From the NCBI GenBank assembly GCA_009268125.1, contig WBOU01000003.1, forward strand, positions 62,001 through 126,000: a DNA stretch of 64,000 nucleotides, written 5' to 3'. Made by a program: the position numbers and the translations under genes. Source of the stretch: Chloroflexia bacterium SDU3-3 (GTDB taxonomy: Bacteria; Chloroflexota; Chloroflexia; Chloroflexales; Roseiflexaceae). Below the pieces are notes generated by a model. It searched no databases. It saw nothing but the letters and a program-made list of their open reading frames with translations, and had not been told where the DNA came from. Shown one piece after another: positions 33,986 through 43,196 of the stretch (its first letter is position 1; each line of letters starts with the position of its first letter).

Positions 33986-35437
33986 CTACTTCACCGAGAT
34001 GATGGTGCGGGCGCGCATGCCGGGGCGCAGGCCATCGATGCTATCGAGGGCCACACGCACCACGTAGGTGCGCACGTTGCCGCTGACCGTGGCCGTGGGC
34101 GCGATATAGGTCACCTTGCCGGTGTACTCATCCTTCTCGGCGCCCTCGACCACCACCTTCACCGACTGATCCTTCTTGACCTTGGCGATATCGACATCGC
34201 TGATGTTCACATCCACGTGCAGCTTGCTCACATCCACCACAGTGACAGCGGCTTGGCCACCGGCGCTGCTGGAGTCGCCGGGGTCGATGTTGACCGCCGA
34301 GACCACGCCGTCAAACGGCGCGCGCAGCGTGGCCGAGTCGAAGTCGATCTGGGCCGACTCCAGGGCGGCCTGGGCCTGGGCCACCGACGCGGCGGTCTGG
34401 GCCTTCTGCGACTTGGTGGGGTTGGGGTTCAGCTGGGCGAGGCCAGCCACGGCGGCATCCACCTGGGCCTGGGCCAGCGCCACCGAGTCCACGCCGGTGG
34501 GCAGATTCTGCTTGTTCACCGTGGTCTGCACCTGGGTCAGCTGCTCCTCAGCCTGCTTCACGCCCGTGACCTCGGCCTGGCGGGCGTTGTCGTAGGCCAC
34601 CTGGGCCACCTGCACCTGCGACTGAGCGCTGCTGAGCGCGGCCTCGGCCTTCACAAACGCGTCGTAGTAGGCCTGGCGCTGGGTGTCCTTCAGCTTGTTA
34701 TCAACCTTCTTGCCGCTGGAGTTCACCGTGGTCGGGTTCGTCGGGTCGTTGCCGGTCTCCTGCACATAGTCCCAGTTCTTCTTGGCCGTGGCGTAGCTGG
34801 TCTGCGCCTGGGTGAGGCCGTTGGTGGCCTGGGTCAGCGACTGCTCGGCCTGGGTCTTGGCCGCCGAGAGCTGGTTGCGGGTCGACTCTAGGCTGGTCTG
34901 GGCCGCAGTCAGCTGCGAGTTCACCGCCGTGGTGTTCTGGGCCTGGGCATTTTTGGTCTGCTCCAGGGTGATCTGGGCCTGGCGCACCTGGGCCTTGGCC
35001 TGGGCCACGCGGCTCTTATCGGGGGCCTCGGTGAGCGCGGCCTGGGCGGCCTCGGCGCTGGCCAGGCTGGCCTGGGCCGAGTTCAGCGACTGGGTGAAGC
35101 GGCGCATATCGAGCTGGGCCAGCTCCTGGGTGGCCGTCACCACATCGCCCTCCTCCACCAGCACGCGCTGCACCGTGCCGTTGACGGTGAAGGACAGGTC
35201 GGCGGTCTGCTCGGCCTTGATCTCGCCGATGGCCGAGACCGTGTTATCGGACAGCTCGACCGCCGCTGCGGTGGGGGCGGCGGTGGCCAGCGGGGTGGGC
35301 GTGGCGGCCTGGGCCACCGCCGAGGCGGCGGCGGTGGCATCGGTGCGGGCCGCGCCCGCGCTGGGGGCGGAGCCGCAGCCAGAGAGGATGACCGCGGCCA
35401 GGGTCAGCCCCGCGCCTGCGGTAAGCATTCGTTTCAT
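33986..35437 (-). CDS. RND/HlyD-type periplasmic adaptor lipoprotein
   Basis: A 483-residue membrane fusion protein. The lipobox LSGC near residue 21 is followed by a Thr/Ala/Pro linker. The first half-lipoyl motif is VRVLVEEGDVV-like VQRVLVEEGDVVTATQELAQLD. A long coiled-coil hairpin (about 110-340, rich in Gln/Ala heptads) follows, then the second half-lipoyl ATLRAPFDGVVSAVNIDPGD and a beta-barrel ending GLRPGMRARTIISVK. The hairpin is longer than in AcrA. It is downstream of, and probably co-transcribed with, the RND pump. GTG 35440 is an alternative start. Confidence 0.88.
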   Translation of the reverse strand: MKRMLTAGAGLTLAAVILSGCGSAPSAGAARTDATAAASAVAQAATPTPLATAAPTAAAVELSDNTVSAIGEIKAEQTADLSFTVNGTVQRVLVEEGDVVTATQELAQLDMRRFTQSLNSAQASLASAEAAQAALTEAPDKSRVAQAKAQVRQAQITLEQTKNAQAQNTTAVNSQLTAAQTSLESTRNQLSAAKTQAEQSLTQATNGLTQAQTSYATAKKNWDYVQETGNDPTNPTTVNSSGKKVDNKLKDTQRQAYYDAFVKAEAALSSAQSQVQVAQVAYDNARQAEVTGVKQAEEQLTQVQTTVNKQNLPTGVDSVALAQAQVDAAVAGLAQLNPNPTKSQKAQTAASVAQAQAALESAQIDFDSATLRAPFDGVVSAVNIDPGDSSSAGGQAAVTVVDVSKLHVDVNISDVDIAKVKKDQSVKVVVEGAEKDEYTGKVTYIAPTATVSGNVRTYVVRVALDSIDGLRPGMRARTIISVK

Positions 35438-35569
35438 CACGGGATCTTCTCCATGGTGAGCGCGGGCCAGCTCGGCGCGGCGCGCTCGGTAACATCTATT
35501 TCAATCAACGCTCTGCGTCGGATCATCGCCCAGGCCGGGGTCGCCCCAGCGGCCTGGGAGGGCGGCGGC

Positions 35570-38500
35570 CTAGTCGGCGGCCTGCGGCGCTGCCGCTGCG
35601 GCGCGCGCGCGGCGGCTAAACAGCCGACCCATGCGCACCTGGATGGAGTCGAGCAGGCTGTAGGCGATCGGCACCACCAGCAGCGTCAGCAGCGTAGAGG
35701 TGACCATACCGCCGATCAGCACCACCGCCAGGCCGCGCCGGAACTCCGAGCCGGAGCCGCCGCTGAAGAAGTGGATGCCCAGCGCGGTGGGCAGCGCGCC
35801 CGCCACGATGGCCAGCGAGGTCATCAGGATGGGGCGGAGCCGGACCGCACCAGCGCGGGCGATCGCCTCGTGCTTGGCGTAGCCGCTCTGGCGCAGGTGG
35901 TTGGTGAAGTCCACCAGCAGGATGGAGTTCTTCGTCACCAGGCCCAAAAGCATGATCAGGCCGATCATGCCGGTGATGTCGAGCGGCTGGCCGAACAGGC
36001 GCAGGCCGATGAACGCACCCAGGAAGCTGAACGGCATGGCGAGCATGATGATCAGCGGCTGCGAGAACGAGCCGAACTGCGAGGCCAGCACCATGTAGAC
36101 GAACAGCACGGCCAGGCCCATGGCGATAAACAGGCCGCTGAAGCCCTCGGCCAGGTCCTCCTGGTCGCCGCCGTAGGTCACGGTGACGTTCGAGGGTATC
36201 TGCACCTTGGCGATCGCCGCCTGGATGTCCTGCTGGACCTTGGTGGCCACGCCGCCCTCGGCCACGTTCGCGCCGATGGTGATCTGGTTCTGCAGCGCCG
36301 AGCGGCTAATGCTGGTCGGGCTGTTGGCGTAGCGCACCGTGGCCACCGTCTCCAGCGGCACCGACCCGCTGGCAGCGGGGATGCTGATGTCGCGGATGGA
36401 GTCGAGGCTGGCGCGCTGATCCTTGGGCAGCTGCACCACCACCGAGATATCGTCGCCATTCTGGCGCAGCGAGGTGGCCGTGTTGCCGTTGATCAGGGCG
36501 CGCACCGTGGATGCGATGCTGGCCGTGTTGATGCCCAGGTCACGCACGCGGGTCTTGTCCACATCGAACTGGATCTCGGGCTGGCCGTTGGTGAACGACG
36601 AGCCGACGTCGGCGGTGCCGGGCACCTGCTTGACGACCTCTTCGATCTGGGCCGCGATCGGAGCCAGGGACTCCAGATCGGCGCTGCTGCGCACCTGGAT
36701 CTGGATGTTGCGAGATGTGACGCCGGTGCCGCCGCCGCCCTCGTAGCTCTGCGCGCCCAGGGTCAGATCGGGCAGGAAGGCCAGGCTCTGGCGCAGCTGC
36801 TCGCGCACAGCGTCGGTGGCGTGCTCATCCTTCACGCGCACCGTGAACGAGCCCGAGTCGGCGTTCACCTGGCTCTGCACGGCGGTCACGTCGGCGGTGC
36901 CCATGATGATCTGCTCGCCCTGGCGGGCCAGCTTGTCGGTCTCCTCAAGGGCGGTGCCGGGTTCCATGGTGTAGGCCACCGAGATGGTGTCGCTAGCCTG
37001 CGAGGGCAGGAAGTTCAGCGTCATGCCAGCGGCCACAAAAATGCTGAACACCAGGAAGGCCACGGCGATGCCCACCACGGCGAAGCGGTGCACCAGGCCC
37101 CAGTGCAGGATACGCTCGTACCAGCGCGAGAGCGCGCCCATCTCCTCGTGCTCGTCGATGGCGCTGTGCTCCTGCGGAGCCTCGGCGGCCTCCTCGGCGG
37201 GCGGGGGCTGGTGCCTGTCCTTGAACAGGTGGGCCGAGAGCATCGGCGCGAAGGTAAACGCCTCGACCAGCGAGATGGCCATGGCGATTGCCACCGTGAG
37301 GCCGAACGACTTGAAGATCATACCCGTGATGCCGCTGACCATGGCCACCGGCAGGAACACCGCGATGATCGTCAGCGTCATGGCCAGCACCGAGAGCGAA
37401 ACCTCGGCGGTGGCGCGGCTGGCGGCCTGGGCGGGCGAGTAGCCGCGCTCAAGGTAGCGGAAGATATTTTCACGCACCACGATCGCGTCGTCGATCACCA
37501 GACCGACCGAGAGCGACAGCGCCAGCAGCGAGATCACGTTGATGGTGATGCCGAACAGGCGCAGGCCGGTGAAGGTGAAGATCAGGATGATCGGCAGGCC
37601 GGCCATGGTCACGATGGTGTTGCGCAGATCGCGGAAGAACAGCAGCACCACCAGGAAGGCCGCCAGCACCGAGAGGATGATCTCCTCAATCGATGACGAG
37701 ACCGACTCGTTCACCTGCTCGGACTGGTCGCTGGTGATCACGTGGCTGAGCTGGGGGTACTGGGTGAACAGCTGCTCAAGCACCTTCAGCGAGCCTTCGG
37801 CCACCGACACCGTGTTGGTGTTGGTCTGCTTCACGATGCTGAGCGTGACCGCATCCTTGCCGTCGAGCCGCGCGTAGCTGGTGGCCTCTTTGGTGGCATC
37901 CGTCACCGTGGCCACATCGCCCACCGCGTACGAGGTGCCGCTGATCGGCACCGCCGCGATGTCCTCGGCGGTCTGCAGGTTGGTGGGCACGCGTAGGTTG
38001 TAGCTCTTGCCGTCGGAGTCGATGCTGCCCAGGCCCTGGTTGGTGTTGGCGTCGCTGATTGCGGCGCTCACCTGGGCGGGCGTCAGCGCGTAGGCCTGCA
38101 GCCGATCCAGGTCTAGCTGGACGTTGATCTGCCGCTCTGCGCCGCCGCTCACATCCACCGAGCCGACGCCCGACACGCGCTGAAGCGCCGGCACGAAGGT
38201 GTCGTCGATCAGGTTGCGCAGCTCCAGCGGGGTCATCGTACCGTCGCCGGCCACGGCCAGCTGCAGCACCGGCAGCGAGTTCGGGTCGAATTTGAAATAG
38301 GTCGGGGTTCCGACATCGTCGGAAAGGCTGGGAAGGACGCCATTGACCTTCTCACGCACATCTTCTAGCGCTCGGTCGGTGTCGACAGAGTCCTCGAACT
38401 GGATGAGGACCTGCGACGTGCCTTCGCTGGATGTGGATGTGATCTTCTTGACACCGCTGATCGTGTTCACCGACTGCTCGATTGGGTCGGTGACCTGCTC

Positions 38501-38716
38501 GGCCACGCTCTCGGGGCCTGCGCCCGAGTAGCTCACCACCACCGCCACCACCGGCACCGAGATCTCGGGGAAGTAGTTGACCGGCAGGGCGCTGTAGGAC
38601 AGCAGGCCCACCACCACCGCCAGCAGCATCATCATCGAGATGAAAACCGGCTGGCGGATCGCGGTATCAGAAATCGCCATCCCATGCAGGGTATCGCCGC
38701 TGCGTGGGGTGCTCAT
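35570..38716 (-). CDS. RND-family multidrug efflux pump (HAE1/AcrB-like)
   Basis: A 1048-residue proton-driven exporter with the usual twelve-helix, two-fold layout. Helix 1 is DTAIRQPVFISMMMLLAVVVG. Two large extracytoplasmic porter loops (about 45-330 and 560-860) follow helices 1 and 7. Helix 4 has SLSVGLVIDDAIVVREN with the proton-relay Asp pair. The second half carries GFSGLFIAMGLAVLFVYMVLASQFGS and LVTKNSILLVDFTNHLRQSG, both hallmark motifs. AGGAGG precedes the ATG. The adaptor gene follows 129 bp later; no outer-membrane channel gene is nearby, in line with a single-membrane organism. Confidence 0.93.
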   Translation of the reverse strand: MSTPRSGDTLHGMAISDTAIRQPVFISMMMLLAVVVGLLSYSALPVNYFPEISVPVVAVVVSYSGAGPESVAEQVTDPIEQSVNTISGVKKITSTSSEGTSQVLIQFEDSVDTDRALEDVREKVNGVLPSLSDDVGTPTYFKFDPNSLPVLQLAVAGDGTMTPLELRNLIDDTFVPALQRVSGVGSVDVSGGAERQINVQLDLDRLQAYALTPAQVSAAISDANTNQGLGSIDSDGKSYNLRVPTNLQTAEDIAAVPISGTSYAVGDVATVTDATKEATSYARLDGKDAVTLSIVKQTNTNTVSVAEGSLKVLEQLFTQYPQLSHVITSDQSEQVNESVSSSIEEIILSVLAAFLVVLLFFRDLRNTIVTMAGLPIILIFTFTGLRLFGITINVISLLALSLSVGLVIDDAIVVRENIFRYLERGYSPAQAASRATAEVSLSVLAMTLTIIAVFLPVAMVSGITGMIFKSFGLTVAIAMAISLVEAFTFAPMLSAHLFKDRHQPPPAEEAAEAPQEHSAIDEHEEMGALSRWYERILHWGLVHRFAVVGIAVAFLVFSIFVAAGMTLNFLPSQASDTISVAYTMEPGTALEETDKLARQGEQIIMGTADVTAVQSQVNADSGSFTVRVKDEHATDAVREQLRQSLAFLPDLTLGAQSYEGGGGTGVTSRNIQIQVRSSADLESLAPIAAQIEEVVKQVPGTADVGSSFTNGQPEIQFDVDKTRVRDLGINTASIASTVRALINGNTATSLRQNGDDISVVVQLPKDQRASLDSIRDISIPAASGSVPLETVATVRYANSPTSISRSALQNQITIGANVAEGGVATKVQQDIQAAIAKVQIPSNVTVTYGGDQEDLAEGFSGLFIAMGLAVLFVYMVLASQFGSFSQPLIIMLAMPFSFLGAFIGLRLFGQPLDITGMIGLIMLLGLVTKNSILLVDFTNHLRQSGYAKHEAIARAGAVRLRPILMTSLAIVAGALPTALGIHFFSGGSGSEFRRGLAVVLIGGMVTSTLLTLLVVPIAYSLLDSIQVRMGRLFSRRARAAAAAPQAAD

Positions 38717-39128
38717 GCGTCCTCCTCCTTCATTGCTCGCAACATGTGGCCATACAGATACGAAAATCTAGCATCAGTGTAGCGGGGAACATTCCGCATA
38801 GCGACGGGGGATGTGGTGATTGCCAAGATGAAGATCGGGTGAGTGCCCAATCACCCAAATAGGTGATAGCTTCTAGGCCCGAAAGACCATGCCCCGCCCG
38901 CGCCGCTGCCGCGCGCCAAAGCCCCGCAAACACAAAGCAGCAGCATCGCCAAGCCGATGGCCCGCGACGCCGCTGCTGCCAGATACCGCCATGCGTGTTA
39001 GGTGTGAAAAGTGCCCACAGCTAGAACGACCGCCCGTCGCAGAATGTTGCAGGCCCGACCATACAATACCACAAAAAAACGCGGGGCATCATTGCCCCGC
39101 GTCGCAATCTAGCTAACGCCGTTGTTCG
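38717..39128. other. Intergenic region between the RND and secreted-protein genes
   Basis: About 410 bp holding the RND gene's upstream region and, at the right, the terminator of the next gene (39073-39101). A tandem echo ATCACCCAAATAGGTGAT near 38860 could be an operator dyad (ATCACC / GGTGAT). No gene recognised. Confidence 0.5.
39073..39101 (-). terminator. Rho-independent terminator of the secreted-protein gene
   Basis: Stem CGCGGGGC / GCCCCGCG (39080-39101) with an ATCATT loop, preceded by A7 on the plus strand, giving a U-tract in the gene's direction. Confidence 0.85.
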
Positions 39129-39920
39129 CTAGTGTGCCTGGAAGGTGCCAACTGCGGTCAGGCCGCTCCAGTTGCCGCGCGCCACCATCGTGTAGGTGCC
39201 AGCGGCCAGGTCGACCGTGGAGAACTGCACGCGGATCGAGCCATCGCTGGCGATCACGTACGGCACGGCGTCCTCGCTCAGGTCATCGCCGGTGGCCGGG
39301 GTCACCACGTTCTGGTTCTGCACCACCTCGACCGGCACCACCGCGCCCGACGGCGTATTGTACCACAGCGTCACCGGCTCGCCCGCCGAGAAGATGTCCG
39401 ACTCGAACACGCTCATCGCGCCGTTGCCGCCGGTGGTCAGGCTGTAGGTGGGCGCGTAGGGCAGCGGGGTGTTGCTGACGCCGCTGCCGCCGTTCCAGGT
39501 GAAGCTCAGCGGGGCGCTCAGGCTGGCGTTATCGTGCAGCTTCTGCAGCACCAGGTGCAGCGTGGCGGTCTGATCCTCATCCAGCTTCTCGACGCGGAAC
39601 TCGATCAGGCTGGATGTGCTGGTGGCCAGCCACGAGGGCGTGCCGCTCAGCGTGGTGCTCTCCACCGCCAGGGCCGAGCTGTCGATCGGGATGACCACGT
39701 TGGTATACTTGGCCTGGCCGTTGCCGTAGTTGCGGGCGGTGATGTCGTAGGCCACCGTGCCGTCGGCGCTGGGCGTGGCCGCCACCGATACCGCCACGTT
39801 CGGCGTGACCTTCTTCTCCGCCGCCGAGGCGGTGCCAGCAGCCATGCCGACGCCGAGGGTTATTGCCAGAAGGCTGCTCGCGCCGACCTGCGCGATGTGT
39901 CGCCCAAATGAGATGCTCAT
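39129..39920 (-). CDS. Secreted beta-sandwich protein of unknown function
   Basis: A 263-residue exported protein. A signal peptide with hydrophobic core SSLLAITLGVGMAAGTASAA ends in a probable ASA-AE signal-peptidase I site. The mature part begins with VTPNVAVSVAATPSADGTVAYDITARNYGNGQAKYTNVVIPID, typical of DUF11/CARDB-like beta sandwiches. It continues with Ser/Thr-rich strands and a C-terminal DLAAGTYTMVARGNWSGLTAVGTFQAH. No LPXTG or membrane anchor, so it is released or bound non-covalently. Start 39920 has GGAAGG upstream. Monocistronic with its own terminator. Confidence 0.7.
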   Translation of the reverse strand: MSISFGRHIAQVGASSLLAITLGVGMAAGTASAAEKKVTPNVAVSVAATPSADGTVAYDITARNYGNGQAKYTNVVIPIDSSALAVESTTLSGTPSWLATSTSSLIEFRVEKLDEDQTATLHLVLQKLHDNASLSAPLSFTWNGGSGVSNTPLPYAPTYSLTTGGNGAMSVFESDIFSAGEPVTLWYNTPSGAVVPVEVVQNQNVVTPATGDDLSEDAVPYVIASDGSIRVQFSTVDLAAGTYTMVARGNWSGLTAVGTFQAH

Positions 39921-40124
39921 GGTAGTTCCTTCCATCTATTGATATCCGGCGCTTACAGGTGCGCCGTGCTGATGGGATTACTATACCAAGCGCGGGCCAA
40001 GCCCACATCAGCGGAACCGAGCATTCGCACCACGAAGAAGCGGTGATGCCCGCTCACCCCAAACGCCGAGCGCCAGGTCATCCAGGAAGACGAGCGCGCA
40101 TCATCCGCTTGGCCAGCCCGCTGG

Positions 40125-40160
40125 CAAAAAAGAGGCCGCCCGAGCGATGCTCGGGCGGCC
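40125..40160 (-). terminator. Rho-independent terminator of the glycan cluster's minus-strand operon
   Basis: Perfect 12-bp stem GGCCGCCCGAGC (40134-40145) / complement (40149-40160), 3-nt loop, A6 on the left. Ends the three-gene transcript 45283-40193. Confidence 0.85.
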
Positions 40161-40192
40161 CTGCGAGCGGCAAGATCGCGCATCCCAGCGGG

Positions 40193-41200
40193 CTAGGGCT
40201 GGGGCTGCTCGGCCACAGTCTGATCCCCGCGCGAGCCGCGCGCCATCAGCAGGCCGCCGGGCAAGCTGGCGATCAGGCGGATGATGAAGATCATCAGCGA
40301 GAAGGCCATGGCCGCCTCGGATGGGATGCCCAGCACGCCCAGCAGCGCGATATACACGCCCTCGCGCGCGCCCAGGCTGTTCCAGAAGATCGGCACCAGG
40401 CCGAAGATGTCGCTCAGCGGCACGATCATGCCCACCACCAGCCAGGGGATGGGCAGCCCCAGCGCGCTGCACACCAGGATGTTCACCATCACCCACGAGC
40501 ACTGGTAGAGCACCGAGATGCCCAGCAGCACCAGCAGCGTGCGCGTGTCGGCGGCGGCCTCGCGCAGCGAGCGGCTGAACGAGCCAAGCCGCGAGCGCCA
40601 GCGCAGCACATCGGGGATGGGCAGCTTCTCCAGCCAGCCCAGCGTCCACGGGCTAGAGATCGCGGCGGCGATGCCACTGGTGGCCACGGCCAGCGCCAGC
40701 AGCGCGCTCAGGCGCAGCTCGGGCGCGGGGTCGAACAGCGCCCACGAGCTGAGCAGGCCCACCCAGCCGATCACAGTGAGCACCACAAAGCCCGAGACAC
40801 GCTCGACCAGCACCGAGGCGATGGCCGGGCCAGGGCGCTTGGTGCGCTGGGTCAGGCTCAGCACACGCACGGCGTCGCCGCCCACCATGGTGGGCAGGAA
40901 GTTGCTGGCGAAGCTGCCCAGGAAGTAGGTGCGCAGCGACCAGCGGTAGGGCAGCGTGGGGTCCTGGATGCGGATGAGCTGCCACCACTTCCAGGCGCTG
41001 ATCGCCACGCCGCCCAGCTGCAGCAGCAGCGCGGCCAGCAGCAGCGCGCGGTCGGCCCGCTGCCAGAACTCGGCCATCTTGGCAAAGTCGATCCGCCAGA
41101 TCAGCACGCCCACCAGGGCCAGGCTCACCACCACCCGGGCGATCACGGTGAGCTGCTTGCGCAGGGTTGGCCGGGCGGCCTGCGGTTCAGGTTGTTGCAT
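40193..41200 (-). CDS. Flippase-like membrane protein (lysylphosphatidylglycerol-synthase TM / UPF0104 family)
   Basis: A 335-residue polytopic protein with about eight helices. It shows the family pattern GVLIWRIDFAKMAEFW near the N-terminus, LRTYFLGSFASNFLPTMVGGDAVRVLSL, ASVLVERVSGFVVLTVIG and LVPIFWNSLGAREGVYIALLGVLGIPSEAAMAFSL. Members are linked to glycolipid export or regulation of glycan synthesis (AglD/MprF-like TM region without the synthase). Start 41200 is chosen because AGAGGA lies upstream; it overlaps the preceding gene by 14 nt. Confidence 0.82.
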   Translation of the reverse strand: MQQPEPQAARPTLRKQLTVIARVVVSLALVGVLIWRIDFAKMAEFWQRADRALLLAALLLQLGGVAISAWKWWQLIRIQDPTLPYRWSLRTYFLGSFASNFLPTMVGGDAVRVLSLTQRTKRPGPAIASVLVERVSGFVVLTVIGWVGLLSSWALFDPAPELRLSALLALAVATSGIAAAISSPWTLGWLEKLPIPDVLRWRSRLGSFSRSLREAAADTRTLLVLLGISVLYQCSWVMVNILVCSALGLPIPWLVVGMIVPLSDIFGLVPIFWNSLGAREGVYIALLGVLGIPSEAAMAFSLMIFIIRLIASLPGGLLMARGSRGDQTVAEQPQP

Positions 41201-43196
41201 GGGTTTCCTCTTGAGGTTGTACAGGCCCGCGCCGCCACGCCCGCCAGCCCAGGGTGAGCATATGCGCCAGCAGGATGCCCAGCGCCACCAGGTTGGTCGC
41301 AGACAGCAGCTTCGGCAGCGGCGAGGATGCGATAGCCGTGTTGGCATCCTCCCAGAAGCCGGAGAGCGTGCCAAGGATGTTCAGGGTCGCGCTGATCATC
41401 ACATAGATGGCCAGCGGCAGCAGCAGGCGCGGCGCGCGCACCGCGCTGAGCACCAGCAGCGCCAGCGCCAAAAAGAGGTAGCGCTCGTGGATCTGGGTAG
41501 GCAGCAGGAAGAAGCCCAGCGCGATCAGCGCGCCCGCCTCCAGGCGCATGGCCGTGTCGGCGCGGGCCAGCAGCGCGGCGCAGGCCAGCGCGGCCACCGC
41601 GCCGATCAGCAGCATGCCGATGGTGCGGTAGCTCAGCAGGCCAAACAGCAGCACCGTGTCCGGCCCGCCGTCCGGCTCCAGCAGCAGGTACCACAGGTTG
41701 TAGGCGCGGTTGGTGACGTAGGGGAAGCGCCCGACCGAGCCGACGTAGGCCTGCAGCATGCCCGCGCCCTGGCCGATCAGGGCCAGCGGGGCGCAGCCAG
41801 CCACCAGCAGGCCCGCCCCGGCGGCCCCGCCGCGCAGCAGGCCGCGCGCCCCATGCTGGCGGGCGGTGGCCGCGTACAGCACCGGCGCGAAGATGATCGC
41901 CTGGGGCTTGATCAGCAGCGCCAGCGCCCAGCACAGCCAGGCCCACACGCCGTCGGCCCGGTCGAGCACCAGCAGCATGGCGATCAGCGGCAGGATCAGG
42001 ATAGCGTCCACCTGTCCCCACCATGCCACGTTGATCCACACCGGCGGCGCGAAGGCGTACAGCGCGGCAAACCCGACCGAGGCCAGCCGCCCGTAGCTGC
42101 GCCGAGCCCAGGCGTAGATCATGCCAATCACCGCCAGGTCGGCCAGCAGGCCGGGCAGCTTGATCAGCACCATGGTGAGCGGCGGCAGCGGGTCGAGAAA
42201 GCCCGCGCCGCCCGCCGCCGCGATCTCGGCAAACGCGCGCAGCCAGTAGAGCCGCACCGGCATATAGTCGCCGCCGCCGGTGAAGGCCCCCGCGAAGCCC
42301 AGATCGTGCAGCGCTGCCATGCGCCGCCCCGACAGCTCCAGGTCGCCCACCGGGTCGGGCGCGAACAGCAGCGGGATGCGCACGCACAGCGCCAGCGCCA
42401 GCAGCCCCGCGATCAGCAGCCAGTCGGCGCGGGCCAGCGGCGCGGCGGGCTGGCCGCGCACGGTCGGGCGCGGCAGCAGCGCATCCAGCGCCGCCCCGGC
42501 CAGCCCTGCCGCACCCACCGCCAGCATGCCCTGCCCGAAGATCATGAAGCGCCAGCCGCCCGCCTGGCCCTGCCACAGCGCCAGCGCCGCCTCCAGCGCC
42601 AGCGCCGCGCCTGCGGCCCACCAGCGGCCCAGGCCGCCCCGCCGCATCAGGGCGTAGCCGCCCAGCGCGGCGAAGGCCAGCGCCAGCGCCACATCGCGCG
42701 GGGCCGCGCCGCCGCCATCCGCGCCAGCGCCGCCCAGCACCACGCCCAGCTCGCGGCTGCGGATCTCCTCGGCGGGGGCGGTCAGCCGCAGCTTCAGGCT
42801 CTCGCCGGGCTGGGCGGGCAGGTACACCTGGTAGCGGCGCGGCTCGGGGCGCACCTCGAAGCTGGCCGAGTAGGCCCCCACATCCACCCGCAGCGGCACC
42901 GCGCCGCGCGCGCCGCCCGCCAGCATCAGCGTGGCCACGCTCGGCCCGCCGGGGTTGGGCAGCCGCACCTGGGCCTCGCCGGATGTCCAGCGGAACGATC
43001 CGGCCTGGTCGGCGTACTGCTCCACGTCATACACGCCCTTCAGCGGCAGCATCACCGACTCGGCGTCCACGGCCAGCGTGGTGGCGCGGCCCGTGCGATA
43101 GGCGGCGCTGGCCAGCAGCGCGGCGGCCAGGGCCAGGGCCAGCGCCACCAGCAGATCGGCCCGCGCGCGGCGGGCGGCGGAGAGCACGCGGATCAT
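41187..43196 (-). CDS. Polytopic GT-C glycosyltransferase
   Basis: A 669-residue membrane protein. The N-terminal part has one helix, then a beta-rich extracytoplasmic domain (about 30-165), then ten or more helices. Conserved-looking features are the first-loop acidic GDLELSGRRMAAL, FAPPVWINVAWWGQVDAILILP (also seen in GT39/GT87-type mannosyltransferases) and PTQIHERYLFLALALLVLSA. It probably transfers a sugar from a polyprenyl-phosphate donor on the outer membrane face. Start 43196 overlaps the upstream gene's stop by 4 nt (ATGA), showing coupling. Confidence 0.75.
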   Translation of the reverse strand: MIRVLSAARRARADLLVALALALAAALLASAAYRTGRATTLAVDAESVMLPLKGVYDVEQYADQAGSFRWTSGEAQVRLPNPGGPSVATLMLAGGARGAVPLRVDVGAYSASFEVRPEPRRYQVYLPAQPGESLKLRLTAPAEEIRSRELGVVLGGAGADGGGAAPRDVALALAFAALGGYALMRRGGLGRWWAAGAALALEAALALWQGQAGGWRFMIFGQGMLAVGAAGLAGAALDALLPRPTVRGQPAAPLARADWLLIAGLLALALCVRIPLLFAPDPVGDLELSGRRMAALHDLGFAGAFTGGGDYMPVRLYWLRAFAEIAAAGGAGFLDPLPPLTMVLIKLPGLLADLAVIGMIYAWARRSYGRLASVGFAALYAFAPPVWINVAWWGQVDAILILPLIAMLLVLDRADGVWAWLCWALALLIKPQAIIFAPVLYAATARQHGARGLLRGGAAGAGLLVAGCAPLALIGQGAGMLQAYVGSVGRFPYVTNRAYNLWYLLLEPDGGPDTVLLFGLLSYRTIGMLLIGAVAALACAALLARADTAMRLEAGALIALGFFLLPTQIHERYLFLALALLVLSAVRAPRLLLPLAIYVMISATLNILGTLSGFWEDANTAIASSPLPKLLSATNLVALGILLAHMLTLGWRAWRRGPVQPQEETHATT

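Noticed and set aside
35453-37696. 747-residue plus-strand frame opposite the RND pump
   Set aside because: High-GC antisense shadow with no domain; the RND gene has every family motif and a strong ribosome site.
38855-38880. ATCACCCAAATAGGTGAT as a firm operator
   Set aside because: A plausible dyad but only one copy and unclear relation to a promoter; mentioned only within the intergenic entry.
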